Assembly (NCBI GenBank): GCA_907164885.2
Contig: OU015493.1
Coordinates: forward strand, 61,267,668 to 61,331,667
Reading direction: 5' to 3'
DNA: 64,000 bases
Source: Dolomedes plantarius
Lineage: Eukaryota; Arthropoda; Arachnida; Araneae; Dolomedidae
Shown: positions 1 through 11,091 of the stretch, piece after piece
How the letters are laid out: every line of letters begins with the position of its first letter
Position numbering within the stretch: position 1 is the first letter of the stretch
Notes under the pieces: model-generated
Database searches by the model: none
The model's input: the letters and a program-made list of their open reading frames with translations, nothing else
What the model was told of the DNA's origin: nothing
Program-made: the position numbers and the translations under genes

Positions 1-101
1 ATATTATATGAACATTAAAACTATATACAGATAAGGAATTACAGTGAGTATATCATCACACGTCAGGCCACGCCATGCCTCAACCAATGCGAAAGGGGTT
101 T

Positions 102-174
102 CTTTGAGTATATCGTCACAGCGCGTCAGCTGCCACGATATACTCAAAGTCTCGACGTCATATATCGTCGAGAC
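102..174. repeat. Two adjacent perfect hairpins
   Basis: Bases 102-116 pair perfectly with 135-149 (15-bp stem, 18-nt loop). Bases 149-157 pair perfectly with 166-174 (9-bp stem, 8-nt loop). The first stem also repeats, in direct orientation, a motif near 46-66 (GAGTATATC followed by TCACA and CGTCAG). Confidence 0.75.
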
Positions 175-359
175 TCGCCTCAATCTTCCCAGTTAATGCT
201 TTGCGTCCCTAGTGGCGCTGTTGTCTGCGTGGTAACACATAACTCAAAGCAGGAGTCACGGATTAATACAATCCCCACACACACATATATATATATATAC
301 ACATACACACACAAACTACCAAGTAAATTGATAACAACAACATAAAATAGGTGTTAAAA

Positions 360-540
360 CAATCAAATATAAACGATGATAAAAACAGTCAAATGCAAAA
401 TGAGATAAGAACAGTCACATAAAAAGGTGATAAAATACACTAAAGTATAAAATATAAGTTGTATATAAACAGTAATATACAAGTGTGATAAAAACTCATG
501 TGCGGGGGGATAAAAGTAGTCAAAGTTAAAAACATAACCT
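360..540. repeat. Degenerate short tandem repeat, about 32 bp period
   Basis: The motif GATAAAA-CAGTCA recurs at roughly 32-bp spacing through this stretch, with heavy divergence. It lies downstream of the LINE coding remains on the minus strand and may be its 3' UTR. A CA/TA microsatellite sits just before it at 270-310. Confidence 0.4.
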
Positions 541-599
541 CTGGATGGGGGTCCCCCCTTTCATATTTATGGCAGACACTAGAAATCAATAAACGGAAG

Positions 600-3500
600 T
601 AAAAAATGATATAATATCAGTTCAAAAGATAAAAGCCAGTATGAACCGAAAAATAGCAGGTTGAGGCGTTTCACATAGCAGGTAGTTTAAAGAGAGCGAT
701 TTGGAGCAAAATATTTCAGATATAAATGTGCCAGTCCTGAGTCTGTTAAAGTGTGTCGAATAGTGAAGTCACAATTACAATATTAAATAGGGACAGTTTC
801 TCTTCCCAGAAAATTTCTGTGAGTAATCCTTGAATGAGCAATTCTACAGCGCTTTATTGTGACATCACTCACCTTAGAATAGGGTTTCCGGGGATACAAT
901 GGAGTCCAAACGTAAATGGCGAGTTTTATTTAGTGATATACTTGTGGGTTTCTAGATTCCATTCTGCACGCCTCTCAGCCAAAATGAAAGCCTTTACTTT
1001 ATGTTTAACGTCTGACAAAGGGACAGAGTGATTTTAAACGGTATTCAGAATTTTTACTGATGCGTCAGCAAGCTCATTTTCGTAGATCCTCACATGGGCT
1101 GAGATCCAGCAAATTAGAACGTGGTAGCTCCGGCATTTTAAACTGCGATAGAGAGTCAAAACATTAGAGATGATTGATGTAGATGTGATTGATGTAGCCA
1201 AATTTCAGACTCTCCAGTACGTTTAATGAATCCATATAAATAATGAGATGTTCATGCTCGTAATATGTGATAAAATCAAGGATTTGTTTGATGGCTAATA
1301 TTTCTGCAGTAAAAACAGAGAAGAACAAGGGAAGTTTATAGCTATGAATATCCTTCCTTCTTAACTATATACTGATAAGGATATACTCACTGTAATTCCT
1401 TATCTGTTTATAATTTTAATGTTAATATAATATGTGTAGAAGTGAAATGGTATAATTCCCCACGGTGTGTGGCCAATAACGAATGTATTATAAAGGATGC
1501 AGAGGCAGGGGTAAATACAGGCTTGTAAACCAATAAAAAATAGAAGAATAGCTGTCGGTGTGGCCAGTGATAGCGATCTGAAGTCTAAATTTTACAAGAT
1601 GGATGGTCGTTATTTTATGGCCCACAGTAAAAACGTCAGATGAGAAGGGTCAAAGTTGTTTTGCAAAATAAAATTATGGTGGGGGAGGTACTTCATAGAC
1701 TATGGACAGAAGAGACAGAGGCGGTGTAATAAAGAACCAATTGGGGCAGGAATCACTGAAGGAAAAACAGCTCACTGCCCAATGAAAGTGAGGGGCGGGC
1801 CAGAATGACCCCCCCTGTAAACGGACAACAGCTCCGCTAAGGACGGAAGGAATTGGAGAAGAAGGAGACGGATCTTAGACTTGTTCCTCAGAGTTAGATG
1901 TTAGAGACTCTCGTCTGCCTCAGAGTCTTGGAGAAGTGCGAATATCCCGCCAAGGTGTTCCTATACTGGAGATGATTCTGGGTCCCGGTCGCCGTTGCTA
2001 CCATCATCGCTGCATACATCAGCTATAGTAAGTGCCTCCCTAATAGACTCTAAAAATCATCTTTGACAATATAGTTTGCCTCTGCTTCTGGGTTCTCAAT
2101 GTTAAAATTGTTAATATGAAACGGATTGTTATATTAATAGCTATGACAATTTAATTGAAATTTGTGCATTATCAAATAAATGTATGTTTAAGGTCAATGC
2201 TTTGTCTTCCTTGCTTGTTCCAAGCCATGCATGCATCCATTGTTTTAAGGTAATTAAAACCCTACAATATGCAGTCTAATTAATGTGACTCTACCTTTTG
2301 GAGTACTGCTTTATTCAACATGTGTGTATATGTATGTGTGTGTGTGTGAGAACACATAATGTTTGATGGATGAAGGAAGGAAGTACATAGCAATGAAGGA
2401 TATTCATAAGTACAAAGGCACTTTCGACTAGATGTGTCATCTTAGAACTGTCCTTATAAATATCTAAATAATTAGAAAACTCGCAAAGTCGAGAGTAAAA
2501 TAGCTGTTTGTATATATATATGAATCGGTGTTAGTTTTATTAAAACTCTGAAAAGGATTAATAGATGATATAAAAATTTTCTTCCGAGGTGGAAGGTAGA
2601 AGACTGAAGAAATTTTTTGGGTGAATGAGCACATGCGTAACCCAAAGCACGGTATGCAAGATAGTCGGTTTTCAAAGAGACCGTTGTATCGTTTGATAAG
2701 TTAGAGGCCACGTAATGGATGAGTAGGAGGTGATAAAACTCGAAAAAAGTAGTACAGCGAAAGTTGATGGCGGTTATGAGACAAAGCTGATTCGTGACAG
2801 TCTACACAGAAACTTTGAAAAGGCGAAGTCCTAAGGGTTCCTGAACATATACGAAGTGCGCTGTAGTGCACTTTGTCACGTTTACGAAGGACAGACTGAC
2901 GGGAAGAGACATATAAGGCACATGCGTAATCAAGCTGTGATCGGTTTACCGATCTGTATAAGTGCAACATAGATGTCCGATCAGCACCCCAGGTAATATT
3001 TAATAAACCTTTAAGCATATTCAACGATTTCTCTCCTTTTTTGAGCAGCTGTAGCACTTTCGAAGATAAACAACTTTAAGTCAATATGCCCAAGAGTCCA
3101 TAACATTTATATTTTGGTCGCCAAGAAAAATTTCGGTATCCGAATAGATTCCACTTCTGCGACAGAAATGCACTCAAGAGGTTTTGTCTTCAGAAAAATT
3201 AAACCGGTCTTATCACTCCTTGAAATGATGTTTCTAATAGCAGTGTGACGTTAACGCTGCATAAAGGGCATGTCTTTTCCCTGGCTGGAAATCTGCAAAT
3301 CACTAACATAGAAGTTTCTCCGCACGGAAAGTGGTTCATGTTTTAGAATGTTACTAATTTTTATTGAGAAGAAAGCAACGTTGAGGACACTCCCTTAAGG
3401 AACCCCTTCTTCTTGAATAAAAATGTTGGATAAGACACTACCAATACGAATTTAATAATATCGGAGAGTTAAAAAGTTGTTTGTGGAAATTGGGAGATAT

Positions 3501-3870
3501 CCACGAAATTCCAGGCTTCGGAGGATTCCGCAGAGCTATGCGAGGGCATATCCATGCTGAAAAAGATCGAAATTAAATGTTTTTTTTAAGAAAATCTCTC
3601 CTAGTGTCTGATTCCAGGGCAATAATGCTGTTCGTGGCCACTCTGCCTTTTCTGAAATCCCTCTGAAATGCATCAATAAAGTTTCCTGTTTCTAAGGCAT
3701 TTACAAGGCGACAGTTTATCGTGAGCTCTAAGAGTTTACAGAGGCAGCGAGTTAGGGCAATGGGCCGATAATTATTTAGATTAGTAGCATCTTTCACAGG
3801 CTTTGAAAAAGGTATGGCGATAGCCTTGTGCCAGGCTGTAGGAATGACATGGGCTTCCCATATTTTAGAG
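600..3870 (-). pseudogene. Decayed non-LTR retrotransposon ORF2 (reverse transcriptase plus RNase H)
   Basis: The minus strand encodes a broken LINE polyprotein that would copy element RNA into DNA by target-primed reverse transcription. At 3797-3573 is the start of the RT domain, with the pattern NNYRPIALTRCLCKLLE. A degenerate GVPQGS-like stretch and an altered catalytic YxDD (read YVSDL) follow in the 3570-3060 interval. At 3057-2701 is the RT C-terminal or thumb region, with WGADR and LDYACALY. RNase H starts near 2465 (IYKDSSK for the usual IYTDGSK), is interrupted, and resumes at about 1345 with FTAEILAI, YMDSLNVLESL and the ISAHVRIYENELADAS motif near 1050-1130. A degenerate tail runs to about 600. 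RNase H in ORF2 fits the I/R1/LOA side of LINE diversity; I cannot assign the clade. Frameshifts and stops make it non-functional. Confidence 0.8.
1435..2266 (+). mobile_element. Solo LTR, family A (Gypsy-type), full length
   Basis: This 832-bp segment begins TGTAGAAGTG and ends AACCCTACA. It is flanked by a perfect 5-bp target duplication ATATG (1430-1434 and 2267-2271). It is homologous to the segments at 14420, 16083 and 21338, and more distantly to the LTRs at 16734 and 20414, where Gypsy integrase sequence is present. No internal region remains, so this is a solo LTR left by LTR-LTR recombination. It interrupts the LINE RNase H region. Confidence 0.92.
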
Positions 3871-3899
3871 ATAGAAATACCTTGAATTCACTCAAGTAA

Positions 3900-5660
3900 G
3901 AGAGGTCCCTTATGCAAAGGAAAAAATCTCCAGTATGCCCATGATCCAAGTTTCATCACTGTTATAAGCTTCTCGGCATGACATAGTCTGAATAGTGTTC
4001 ACTAGAGGGAAAATTAATTCCAAAAATGGGCAACCGATCGACGTTTCTCAAACGTCTTCCACAATTTTACACCTCGAGAATATTCGAATTGATCGAACAC
4101 AACAATCTTCGAGCAGTCGAAATTTTTCGCCTTCAATCGGGGAAAAATTTTGTTCATTTCCTTTGTGGGCTGCATTGTCCTCATTTTATCATTCAACATA
4201 ATTTAAGCAATTTATAATTAAAATTTGTTATTTAATTTATTTAAACTGTTTATATACAGTGAAACTTCTCTATGGGGGCCAGTCATGATTCCGAAAAGAA
4301 GTGGCCGTTTAGAGGGGGGGGGGGGGGGGGGTTGCGTCGAATAGGGGTGGACTTCTCTCTGGTGGGCAGAAATTGTTCAGAAAAAAAAGTGGCGGTTTTG
4401 TGGGGTGGCCGTTAAATACGGATGGCTGGCTAGAAAAGTTTCACTATATTTTGATTTATTAATTAAAAATTTGTTTACATGCTTCAGTTTATTGATCACA
4501 AAGTTATTTATAAGATTTAAATTATTAATTGAAAATTAATTTAGTCATTTCAATTTATAAGTTTAAAATATATTTACATATATTATTTACATGTTAATTA
4601 ATTAAAAATTTATTTATGTATTTTATCCCATCAATAAAACTTATTTAGAACATTTAATTAAACAATCAAAAATATTGAGTCCTTTTCACTGTATTTTCAC
4701 TTTTTACTATATTTCTACAGTTCATATGCTCGCCTCGTAGGAATGGATAGTTTATTAGAAGAAACTGTGAGATAATAATAAAATTTCCTCAAAGAGGGGT
4801 GCCGTATACAAAGACAGGTATCTCCACGATATGTAGCAGCCTCGGACTTCGGTTTTACCGTTATTATGGGCTTCTCAGCATGTCTAGTCTACAAATTTGT
4901 AGGGGAGAAGAATTCCAAAAGCGGAATTTCTCCAACGTTTCCCATGATTTTGCATGACGCAGGTGTTCAAACTACTCGGGAACACAACTATCTTTGAGTC
5001 CTTAAAGTTTACAAAATCAATAGGGGCATTGTACTTTCCCATGTGGGTTGGATTGTCTGCAGTAAATCTGCTACTAAAAATAACTGTGTTATTAATTAGT
5101 TAAAATTAATATATTTTTATCAATTAAAAATTTATTCATATATTTTAATTTATTCATTAAAATTTTATTCATATATTTCGTTTTATTAATTATTTTCATA
5201 ATTTTAATTTATTAATTAAGTTTTAACTTCACTTTATTTACATATTTATTGATAAAAATTTAATTTCTATATTTTTATTTGGTAATGAATCTCTTTAAAT
5301 TTATTTAAACAATTTAATTTTTTACTTTAATTTCCTTTATACAATTTAATTTATTTCTGAAAATGATTGAAAGTTTTGAGTTTTCATTTTCATTCCTTTA
5401 TACATATAGTTACTATGCTCAGTTCGTAAAATCGGACGGTTTTACTATTATTTACTTGAAGCTGAGAAATAATGATAAAATTTCTATGAGCACACTCTAC
5501 TAAGTGGGGTTCCTTATGCAAAGATAAACATCTCCATCATGCCCAGCAGTCATGGATATAGGTTTCGTGTTTTTATAAACTTCTTGGCATGGCATAGTCA
5601 ATGAGTATGCTGGAGGAAAAAGGATTTCAAAAGCGGAATTACTTCAACATCAAATTAACG
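3900..5660. repeat. Three diverged tandem copies of a 0.7-0.9 kb unit
   Basis: Blocks starting near 3903, 4800 and 5508 share an ordered series of motifs: a (T/G)CC(T/G)TATGCAAAG-like start, ATCTCCA followed by ATG, CTTCT(C/T)(A/G)GCATG, then GAATTCCAAAA or an equivalent. The second and third copies also align upstream (around 4720 and 5409: ATGCTC then TCGTA, and AATAATGATAAAATTTC-like text). The unit filler is very AT-rich, with repeated TTAATTAA-like text. Divergence is high, so this is an old array. Confidence 0.6.
4257..4446. mobile_element. Small TIR element (MITE) with TA duplication
   Basis: The left end CAGTGAAACTTCTCTA and the right end (reverse complement TAGTGAAACTTTTCTAG) form imperfect terminal inverted repeats. 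The 190-bp unit is flanked by TA on both sides (4255-4256 and 4447-4448). TA duplication and CAGTGAAAC-type ends fit a Tc1/mariner/pogo-related MITE. It holds a poly-G run of about 18 near 4313-4330. Confidence 0.65.
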
Positions 5661-5816
5661 ATAATTCCCCAGTATAAAAGGAGTTTCATTCAAGAACCTC
5701 GCTCCATGCGCTATGGTCCTAGGTCTTCTTTAACTGATGATGTCGCTGCTCCTTCTTTCTCAGCGAGCTGTGTAATGTCCATTCAATACAGCCTCTTACC
5801 CACTGAATAAGCGGGA

Positions 5817-6205
5817 AGACCAATCACCGTGCGGTTTGTGCACATAATTGGTTTGGACGGCTGCAGACAGACATTCTCCTGGCGACATAATGGCTGGAAG
5901 TGCTACCGACAGCTCACAGAACAGTTCGTCAGCTACAAAATGGGAGTTGCCGACCGGAGGTGCCTAGTCGTCTGTGAACGTAACTGAATAAAGACAGTCA
6001 GCGTTTTCCAGACCTTTCGAGAACGTTCAGAAGTTGTACATAAAGTCGCCGAACGCGGATTCGTTGTTACTGAGAGTCAGTGATTCAGAGATTAAGTTAT
6101 TCAGAGTGACGCTGGAGCCAGAGACAAGGAGACACTGTCGGGCCTAGGCAGACTTGAATGTGCGCAACGACAACTCAAGTCTGAATTCCTCGTCGATGCC
6201 GTGAA
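5817..6205 (+). other. GC-richer block of unknown nature, LTR-leader-like
   Basis: This segment is visibly richer in G and C than its surroundings and has no long reading frame. It holds AATAAA at about 5989, followed by a CAGTCAGCG-rich stretch, as in the R-U5 and leader of an LTR element. The (TA)n tract and mariner follow, and another GC-richer block resumes at about 7690. I could not find matching LTR ends, so the assignment is open. Confidence 0.3.
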
Positions 6206-6214
6206 CCCATGAAT

Positions 6215-6337
<123 letters not shown>

Positions 6338-7639
6338 CAGAGGCTGTTCACACATTTTTTAGACGATGTATATTGTAGTCACAAAACTAAATTACATAAA
6401 ATTCTTGTGTTTTAAATGTTCTATTTGACATCCCTTTTTCTGAACTATCTTTCGACACCGCAATTTCCTGGATAATAATGTCTTTTGAAGTGTCAGAAGA
6501 GGTATTCTATCCCATTCCTCCTGAACAGCTTTCCAGAGTACTGTAAGGGTTTTGGGACGACGTTTGGATAATGCAGATTTTAAAAGTACGAAAGCACAAA
6601 AATCCATAGGTGATACATCGGGAGATTTAGTAGGGATATCAGTGAAGGGTATGGCCTTGATACCAGTTTTTTGTTCCATTTCTTTTAGGAAATTTACAGT
6701 GGATTTTGATGTGTGACTGCTAGCTTTGTCCTGATGGAGTCTCACAGATTGATGGCACTGTGGCTAAAGCGATGGTATTTTATTCAGAAAAATTGGTGAT
6801 AAAATATGTTCCTGGTAGTATTTGGAGTTAATCTTGACATTTTTTTCCACTCTTTATTTTTAACTTGCCATTATAAGAAAAACCAGCAACAATCATGAAT
6901 CCCTTAGAAAATCTTTCTTTCGATTCTTTGAACCATGTACTTAAATTTTTTTCTCCCCTTTTATGATAATAAATGGCTCTTTTTTTGTTGCAATCATTTA
7001 AATACACCCATGATTCATCTATTGTGACAATTGTTTTCCATTTTTCTTTGGATAAGTGTTTCTCATATAGAATTCTGCAGCGTGTCTTGCGTTCAGCGAT
7101 ATGATTTGGAAGAAGACGATGCACATTGCGTTTTTTCGCTTTCTTAAGATTTAAATCAACGTTTATCATTTTGTTTACAGTGGACACCGAGCATTTTAAT
7201 GATTTTGCAACTGTCCTTTGACTAGGGGGATTTTCTTTTAACATTAAACAACGTACCTTTGCAATAGTCGAAGATGTCCGTTTTTTCCTTGGATACTTGT
7301 TTGGAATTTTTGTCCCACTTGAGGCTCTAATTTGACGTTTTTTTTTCCTTTCTTGTTGACGATATTACCTATCGACGCTTTAGATATCACAAAACCATGA
7401 CTCTCACATTGTTTTTGGAAAACCGAGTATGCATATTTCTCTTCGGAAAGAACATAAATGTAGCCTTCGACCCACTGCTTTGTTAAAAACGCCATTTTGA
7501 ATAAAAACAAAACTTTCAAGCTGCAGACGATAATTTTGACTTTTAAAAACATAGTACAATTGCAATTATTTCTTTTGCAGCAAACGATTTTTTATTACCG
7601 CTTACCAAAATCGTCTAAAAAATGTGGGAACAGCCTCTG
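6338..7639 (-). mobile_element. Full-length mariner-like element, DD41D type
   Basis: The element is 1302 bp, the usual mariner size. Its TIRs are about 31 bp; the left end starts CAGAGGCTGTTC and the right end is its inverse with one mismatch in the first 20 bases. TA flanks both ends (6336-6337 and 7640-7641). The minus strand encodes the transposase in three overlapping frames. The insertion point is the edge of the (TA)n tract. Confidence 0.93.
6392..7552 (-). pseudogene. Mariner-like transposase, frameshifted
   Basis: The transposase cuts and rejoins the element at TA sites in the nucleus. The N-terminal segment (7552-7244) carries helix-turn-helix-like sequence, with the probable start at MAFLTKQWVEG near 7492. 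The second segment (7244-6828) continues the DNA-binding region and holds the first catalytic Asp in VTIDESWVYL. The third segment (6745-6392) holds the second Asp in HQDKASSH and the third in SPDVSPMDF. Counting gives 41 residues between the second and third Asp, that is DD41D rather than the DD34D of classic mariner; DD41D lineages (rosa/visitor type) are known. All three Asp are present, but at least two frameshifts (near 7244 and 6745-6828) break the frame, so this copy is not autonomous. Confidence 0.88.
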
Positions 7640-7641
7640 TA

Positions 7642-8770
7642 TATATGTGATAATAATCACATTTGGAAAATTTAGCACAAGGGGATTGACGCGTAGAACT
7701 TATGGGAGATGCAGTCGGTACGAGGAGTGATGCAGTCGGGCGAAGTGTTCATCCAGGAAAACACTGATGACATCTAGGAGATTAACACACGCGGATCCAC
7801 AGAAGAGGGACACACATTTCCGACGATATCCAGGAAATCGCCTTTATTCAATCATGAAACATGCCGAAGGTATTATCTGCAGTGGCCACATGACTTGTCC
7901 GGCGTCCATGCCAGGACGGGACGTAAAAACAGCAGTGCTTACATTGGAGAGTTAAGAGAAAAGCGTTGTAACCACCGGACTGTGGACAGTAGGTCCGACA
8001 GCAACAAGAGTTAGAAACGAAGAGAGAGAAAAGTCTTCTGTTCATGCAATATTAAATTTTAGGTCGCAATATTATCTCCCTCTGGCGATATTGTCGCCAG
8101 AGGGCCTAAACTACTTAATTTTTAATTGGGTGACTTCAGATTCGTGGAGTTGACGTGTCCACTTAAGTTTATCGGGGACTTTACTGCTAGATCTCGCGCT
8201 TGTTAGAACCGCGAACTGTTGACCTGGGCATAGGATAAGTGGCCATAAAGTTCTTGCAAACTGGGGTTTTTGACGTTATACAAGACATAACTTCAGAGTG
8301 GTTTGAGGGCTCTTCAAGAATTTTGACACTATACTGACATTCGAAATCTCCTAAACTTTCAACACTCATATCTGGGGATGTTATTGAGTTCCGATACTTC
8401 ACATGCCTGCTTAATGATCTGCAGGGCTACGATATTATCTTATTTTACTTTTAGGTCGCAATTTTGGACAAGGGGTCGTACTTTATTAACAATAGAATAT
8501 GCTTTAAAGTAAAGTAATTTAGGAAGACGCGTTTTCTTGTTACATATATATATTGTAAATAGCCTGTATTTAGTCGAGAAATGCAATTAAAGCATAAAAT
8601 ACAAAAAGGCTGGCAGTCTTTTATTTCAGGCAAAGTCCTGACAGCACACATTAAGATGTAAAGCAGTCATAGATTGGCTCGAATGGCACAAGACGCAGTC
8701 GGGAGAATCGATCAGACCAATCCGGAAAAGATGTGCTCGGAGACAGTCGTGGCCGGCCAAAAGTATAAAG
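7642..8770. other. Unassigned interval with hairpin and weak LTR-like text
   Basis: No gene is recognised. GATGCAGTCGG occurs twice near 7709-7740 and a related GACGCAGTCGG near 8692. Bases 8078-8088 and 8094-8104 form a perfect 11-bp stem with a 5-nt loop (CCCTCTGGCGA arm). TTTTAGGTCGCAAT occurs both at about 8057 and 8449, in direct orientation, bracketing about 390 bp. An open frame of 71 codons on the minus strand (8402-8187) has no family I recognise. Confidence 0.35.
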
Positions 8771-9094
8771 CGTTCCTTAAACTGTGGGTCGGACCCCGAA
8801 ACGGTCTCGCAAAGCGAAATTTTGGGGTCGCGAAAATTTAATTCTTATACATGAATTTAATCCTTGTCGCCCGCCGCGAGTATCTAAGACATATATTTTA
8901 TTTTATTTCTTCAAATATATTGAAAGCATGTTCCTCATATTTTATGCAAACCTCGATAAAACATCCATGATTTAAAATATTTAAATGAAATCATTGCGCG
9001 ATAAAACTAATGATCAGTATTAATTTATATCCTTATTTCCTAGGGTCGCGAAAAAAATCTGGATGATAAATAGGGGTCAGGTTAAGAAACGCTG
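8771..9094. mobile_element. hAT-type MITE (probable)
   Basis: The left end CGTTCCTTAAACTGTGGGTC and the reverse complement of the right end (CAGCGTTTCTTAACCTGACC) form imperfect TIRs of the hAT style. GGGTCGCGAAAA is repeated near both ends. The flanks GTATAAAG and GTCTAAAA are an imperfect 8-bp duplication, so the exact ends are uncertain. There is no coding capacity. Confidence 0.5.
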
Positions 9095-9739
9095 GTCTAA
9101 AACATGCGACCGCAGCAAAACGCGGTGAGTCAGGAACAAAAGAAGAATGTTTACATAGAGCAGCCCAGAGTTTTTCTCTGGCTGATTCTTTAGCCCTCGA
9201 TTTAAAAGCATTTTTGCAGATCATTTTAATAAAATCTTGGAAGAATAGTATGTCAAGGGCCTGTTAGGTTTCTGCAGAAAATCTACACCCTCCTTGGTTA
9301 GATGGTCCGTTTCTCATTTCCAGTTAATTAATGTTCCTAATTTTTGTTTCTGAACATAAATGTATACAGATTTCTGAATAATATTTGCTCCGTTTACAAT
9401 ATCTAAAGGGAATAAATATTAAAAGTTTATGTATTTCAATTATTTATTTTTCACACTGTTTATTTAAAATATTTTATTTAGAACAGGGGTTCTCAACCTT
9501 TCAGGCTCTGTGCCCCCCTTCGAACACTGATGTGAGGTCACGCCTCCCCCCCCCACTACCACCACCATATGTGGTCAATACAAGTAGTACAATCGGAATT
9601 TGAAACTGAAGCTGGTTATTACATGAAAATATAGAATATATAATTTCATACACAAAATTTAATATTACTACTCTATCTTAATTTGGAACATATTATTATT
9701 ATTAGAACATATGAAATCAAAGAATTAAATACAGATCAA

Positions 9740-10870
9740 ATATATTTGAAGTAATCACGGATCTAGGTGAGGTTGGCATGTAATACCAATCACTTTCACA
9801 ATGAGAGGGCTGGCACTGTTTGTCCTTGACAAGTTTTTGAATATTAAGTTTTAACTGTGACAAAGCATACCTCACGTCACTTTCAACGTCCAGCTTTGCT
9901 CGATATTTTGACTTTATGTATGCTAATGCTGACAATCCAGATTCACAGAGATATGTGGATGAAAACTGCACTAACAACCTCAAAGCAGGCCCTTATTTTC
10001 CACTAGGCCAAGTAGGCCCGGGCCTATTTGCCCCCCAAAAATTTTATTTTAAAAGAAAAAATTCAAATTATTTTTATTTTACCTTTTTTTAAAACGATTT
10101 TTTAAAATTTCCTTTCAAATTTGATTGATTGGTTCATCATATGTATAGTTATATGTATAGTTCATCATATATATGTTACAGTGTATATAAGGGATTAATA
10201 AGTTTTTCTGGTTGCATTGTATTGTGTTATAATGGTGAAGTTAATATGTTCTATTGCTTTTTGTTATATGATAATGTTCTAGGCTTCTACGCTTGAAATA
10301 GCCAATTCTTGGTAAAATGGTACTTTCACATTATTTTTTTTGTGTGCCAATTTTGGAAATTTTACGCCCACATCAGTGTTAGGGGGCCCCCTGCTCGAGT
10401 TGTGCCTATAGTCCAGAATTTTCTAAATCGGGCCGTGCCTCAAAGCTTCCAAAGCAACTTCTGGGTAAACAGGAAAATAGCGTAACAAAAAATTTTCAAC
10501 AGCCATGTTTTAGAATTCCGCGTTTGCTTGAGAATCACACTTTAGGTCGATTGCCTGTTCCTGAATATACTCAGGAAGTATATCCACGTCGATTTTAAAA
10601 GGATCTCTTGTCAACTTAAAATCCTGATTCTCTGAACTAATATCTGGAAAAAAAATCTGCAATTTCATTTTGCAATGCTACCAAATGCCCTGATATAAGG
10701 TCCTGCAATTCATTTATCTGTTGCAATGGGAGATTTTTTTTTTTGTCATCGAGGAGGTCGTTCAATCTTGGAAAGGATGAAAACTTTGGCACTGAACTCT
10801 GAAGACGGCGTTGCCAAAAAGTTATCTCTTCTGTGAAACCCTTAACTGCATCATAAGTCTTCAGAATATT
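9740..10870 (-). pseudogene. hAT transposase C-terminal part, split by a nested element
   Basis: On the minus strand, from about 10870 to 10446, the reading includes VKGFTEEITFWQRRL, FPRLNDLLDD, TRDPFKIDVDILPEY and ending FPVYPEVALEALR. After the inserted element the frame resumes (9985-9740) with the hAT dimerisation signature FSSTYLCESGLSALAYIKSK, then YRAKLDVESDVRYALS and a Lys-Gln-rich end. These are the C-terminal features of the ZBED/SCAND3/FAM200-like hAT group. The N-terminal BED finger and first catalytic residues are missing. There is a stop near 10530 and a frame disruption at 9986. Confidence 0.85.
9986..10437. mobile_element. Nested hAT-type MITE
   Basis: This 452-bp insert is flanked by a perfect 8-bp duplication CCTCAAAG (9978-9985 and 10438-10445). 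It starts CAGGCCC and ends GGGCCGTG, giving short imperfect TIRs. It disrupts the hAT transposase fragment and has no coding capacity of its own. It is therefore younger than its host element. Confidence 0.88.
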
Positions 10871-11091
10871 TTTCTGACATTATAGCTATGACAATTATCG
10901 TGGCGACAATTATTGTGTTCGTGTTCGTATGTCGAAAATACGTAACGGTTGCATTATGACAGTAAAATTGAGTACAGCAAATTAAAGTTAGTTTTGCTTT
11001 TTATCTTTTTTTTAAACTCACGCCTCCCTTAAAATTCTTCTAAGCCTCCCCAGGGGGGCGCGCCCCAAGGTTGAGAATCGCTGATTTAGAA

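Larger units (their letters stand above)
1..1434. repeat. Inverted terminal-type repeat pair around LINE RNase H segment
   Basis: Bases 1-53 and about 1381-1434 are inverted copies of each other, with a few mismatches; the shared core reads AGATAAGGAATTACAGTGAG on the left arm. Between them lies a LINE RNase H piece. The left arm may continue outside the window, and the right arm stops where a solo LTR was inserted at 1435. The pair could be the ends of one TIR element or two opposed copies of the same insertion; I cannot tell which. Confidence 0.6.
9484..11083 (-). mobile_element. hAT element with internally deleted transposase
   Basis: The left TIR CAGGGGTTCTCAACCTTTC and the reverse complement of the right end (CAGCGATTCTCAACCTTGG) match. 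A perfect 8-bp target duplication ATTTAGAA lies at 9476-9483 and 11084-11091, diagnostic of hAT. It is 1600 bp, of which 452 bp is a later nested insertion; the original is therefore about 1.15 kb, too short for a complete transposase. Confidence 0.93.
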
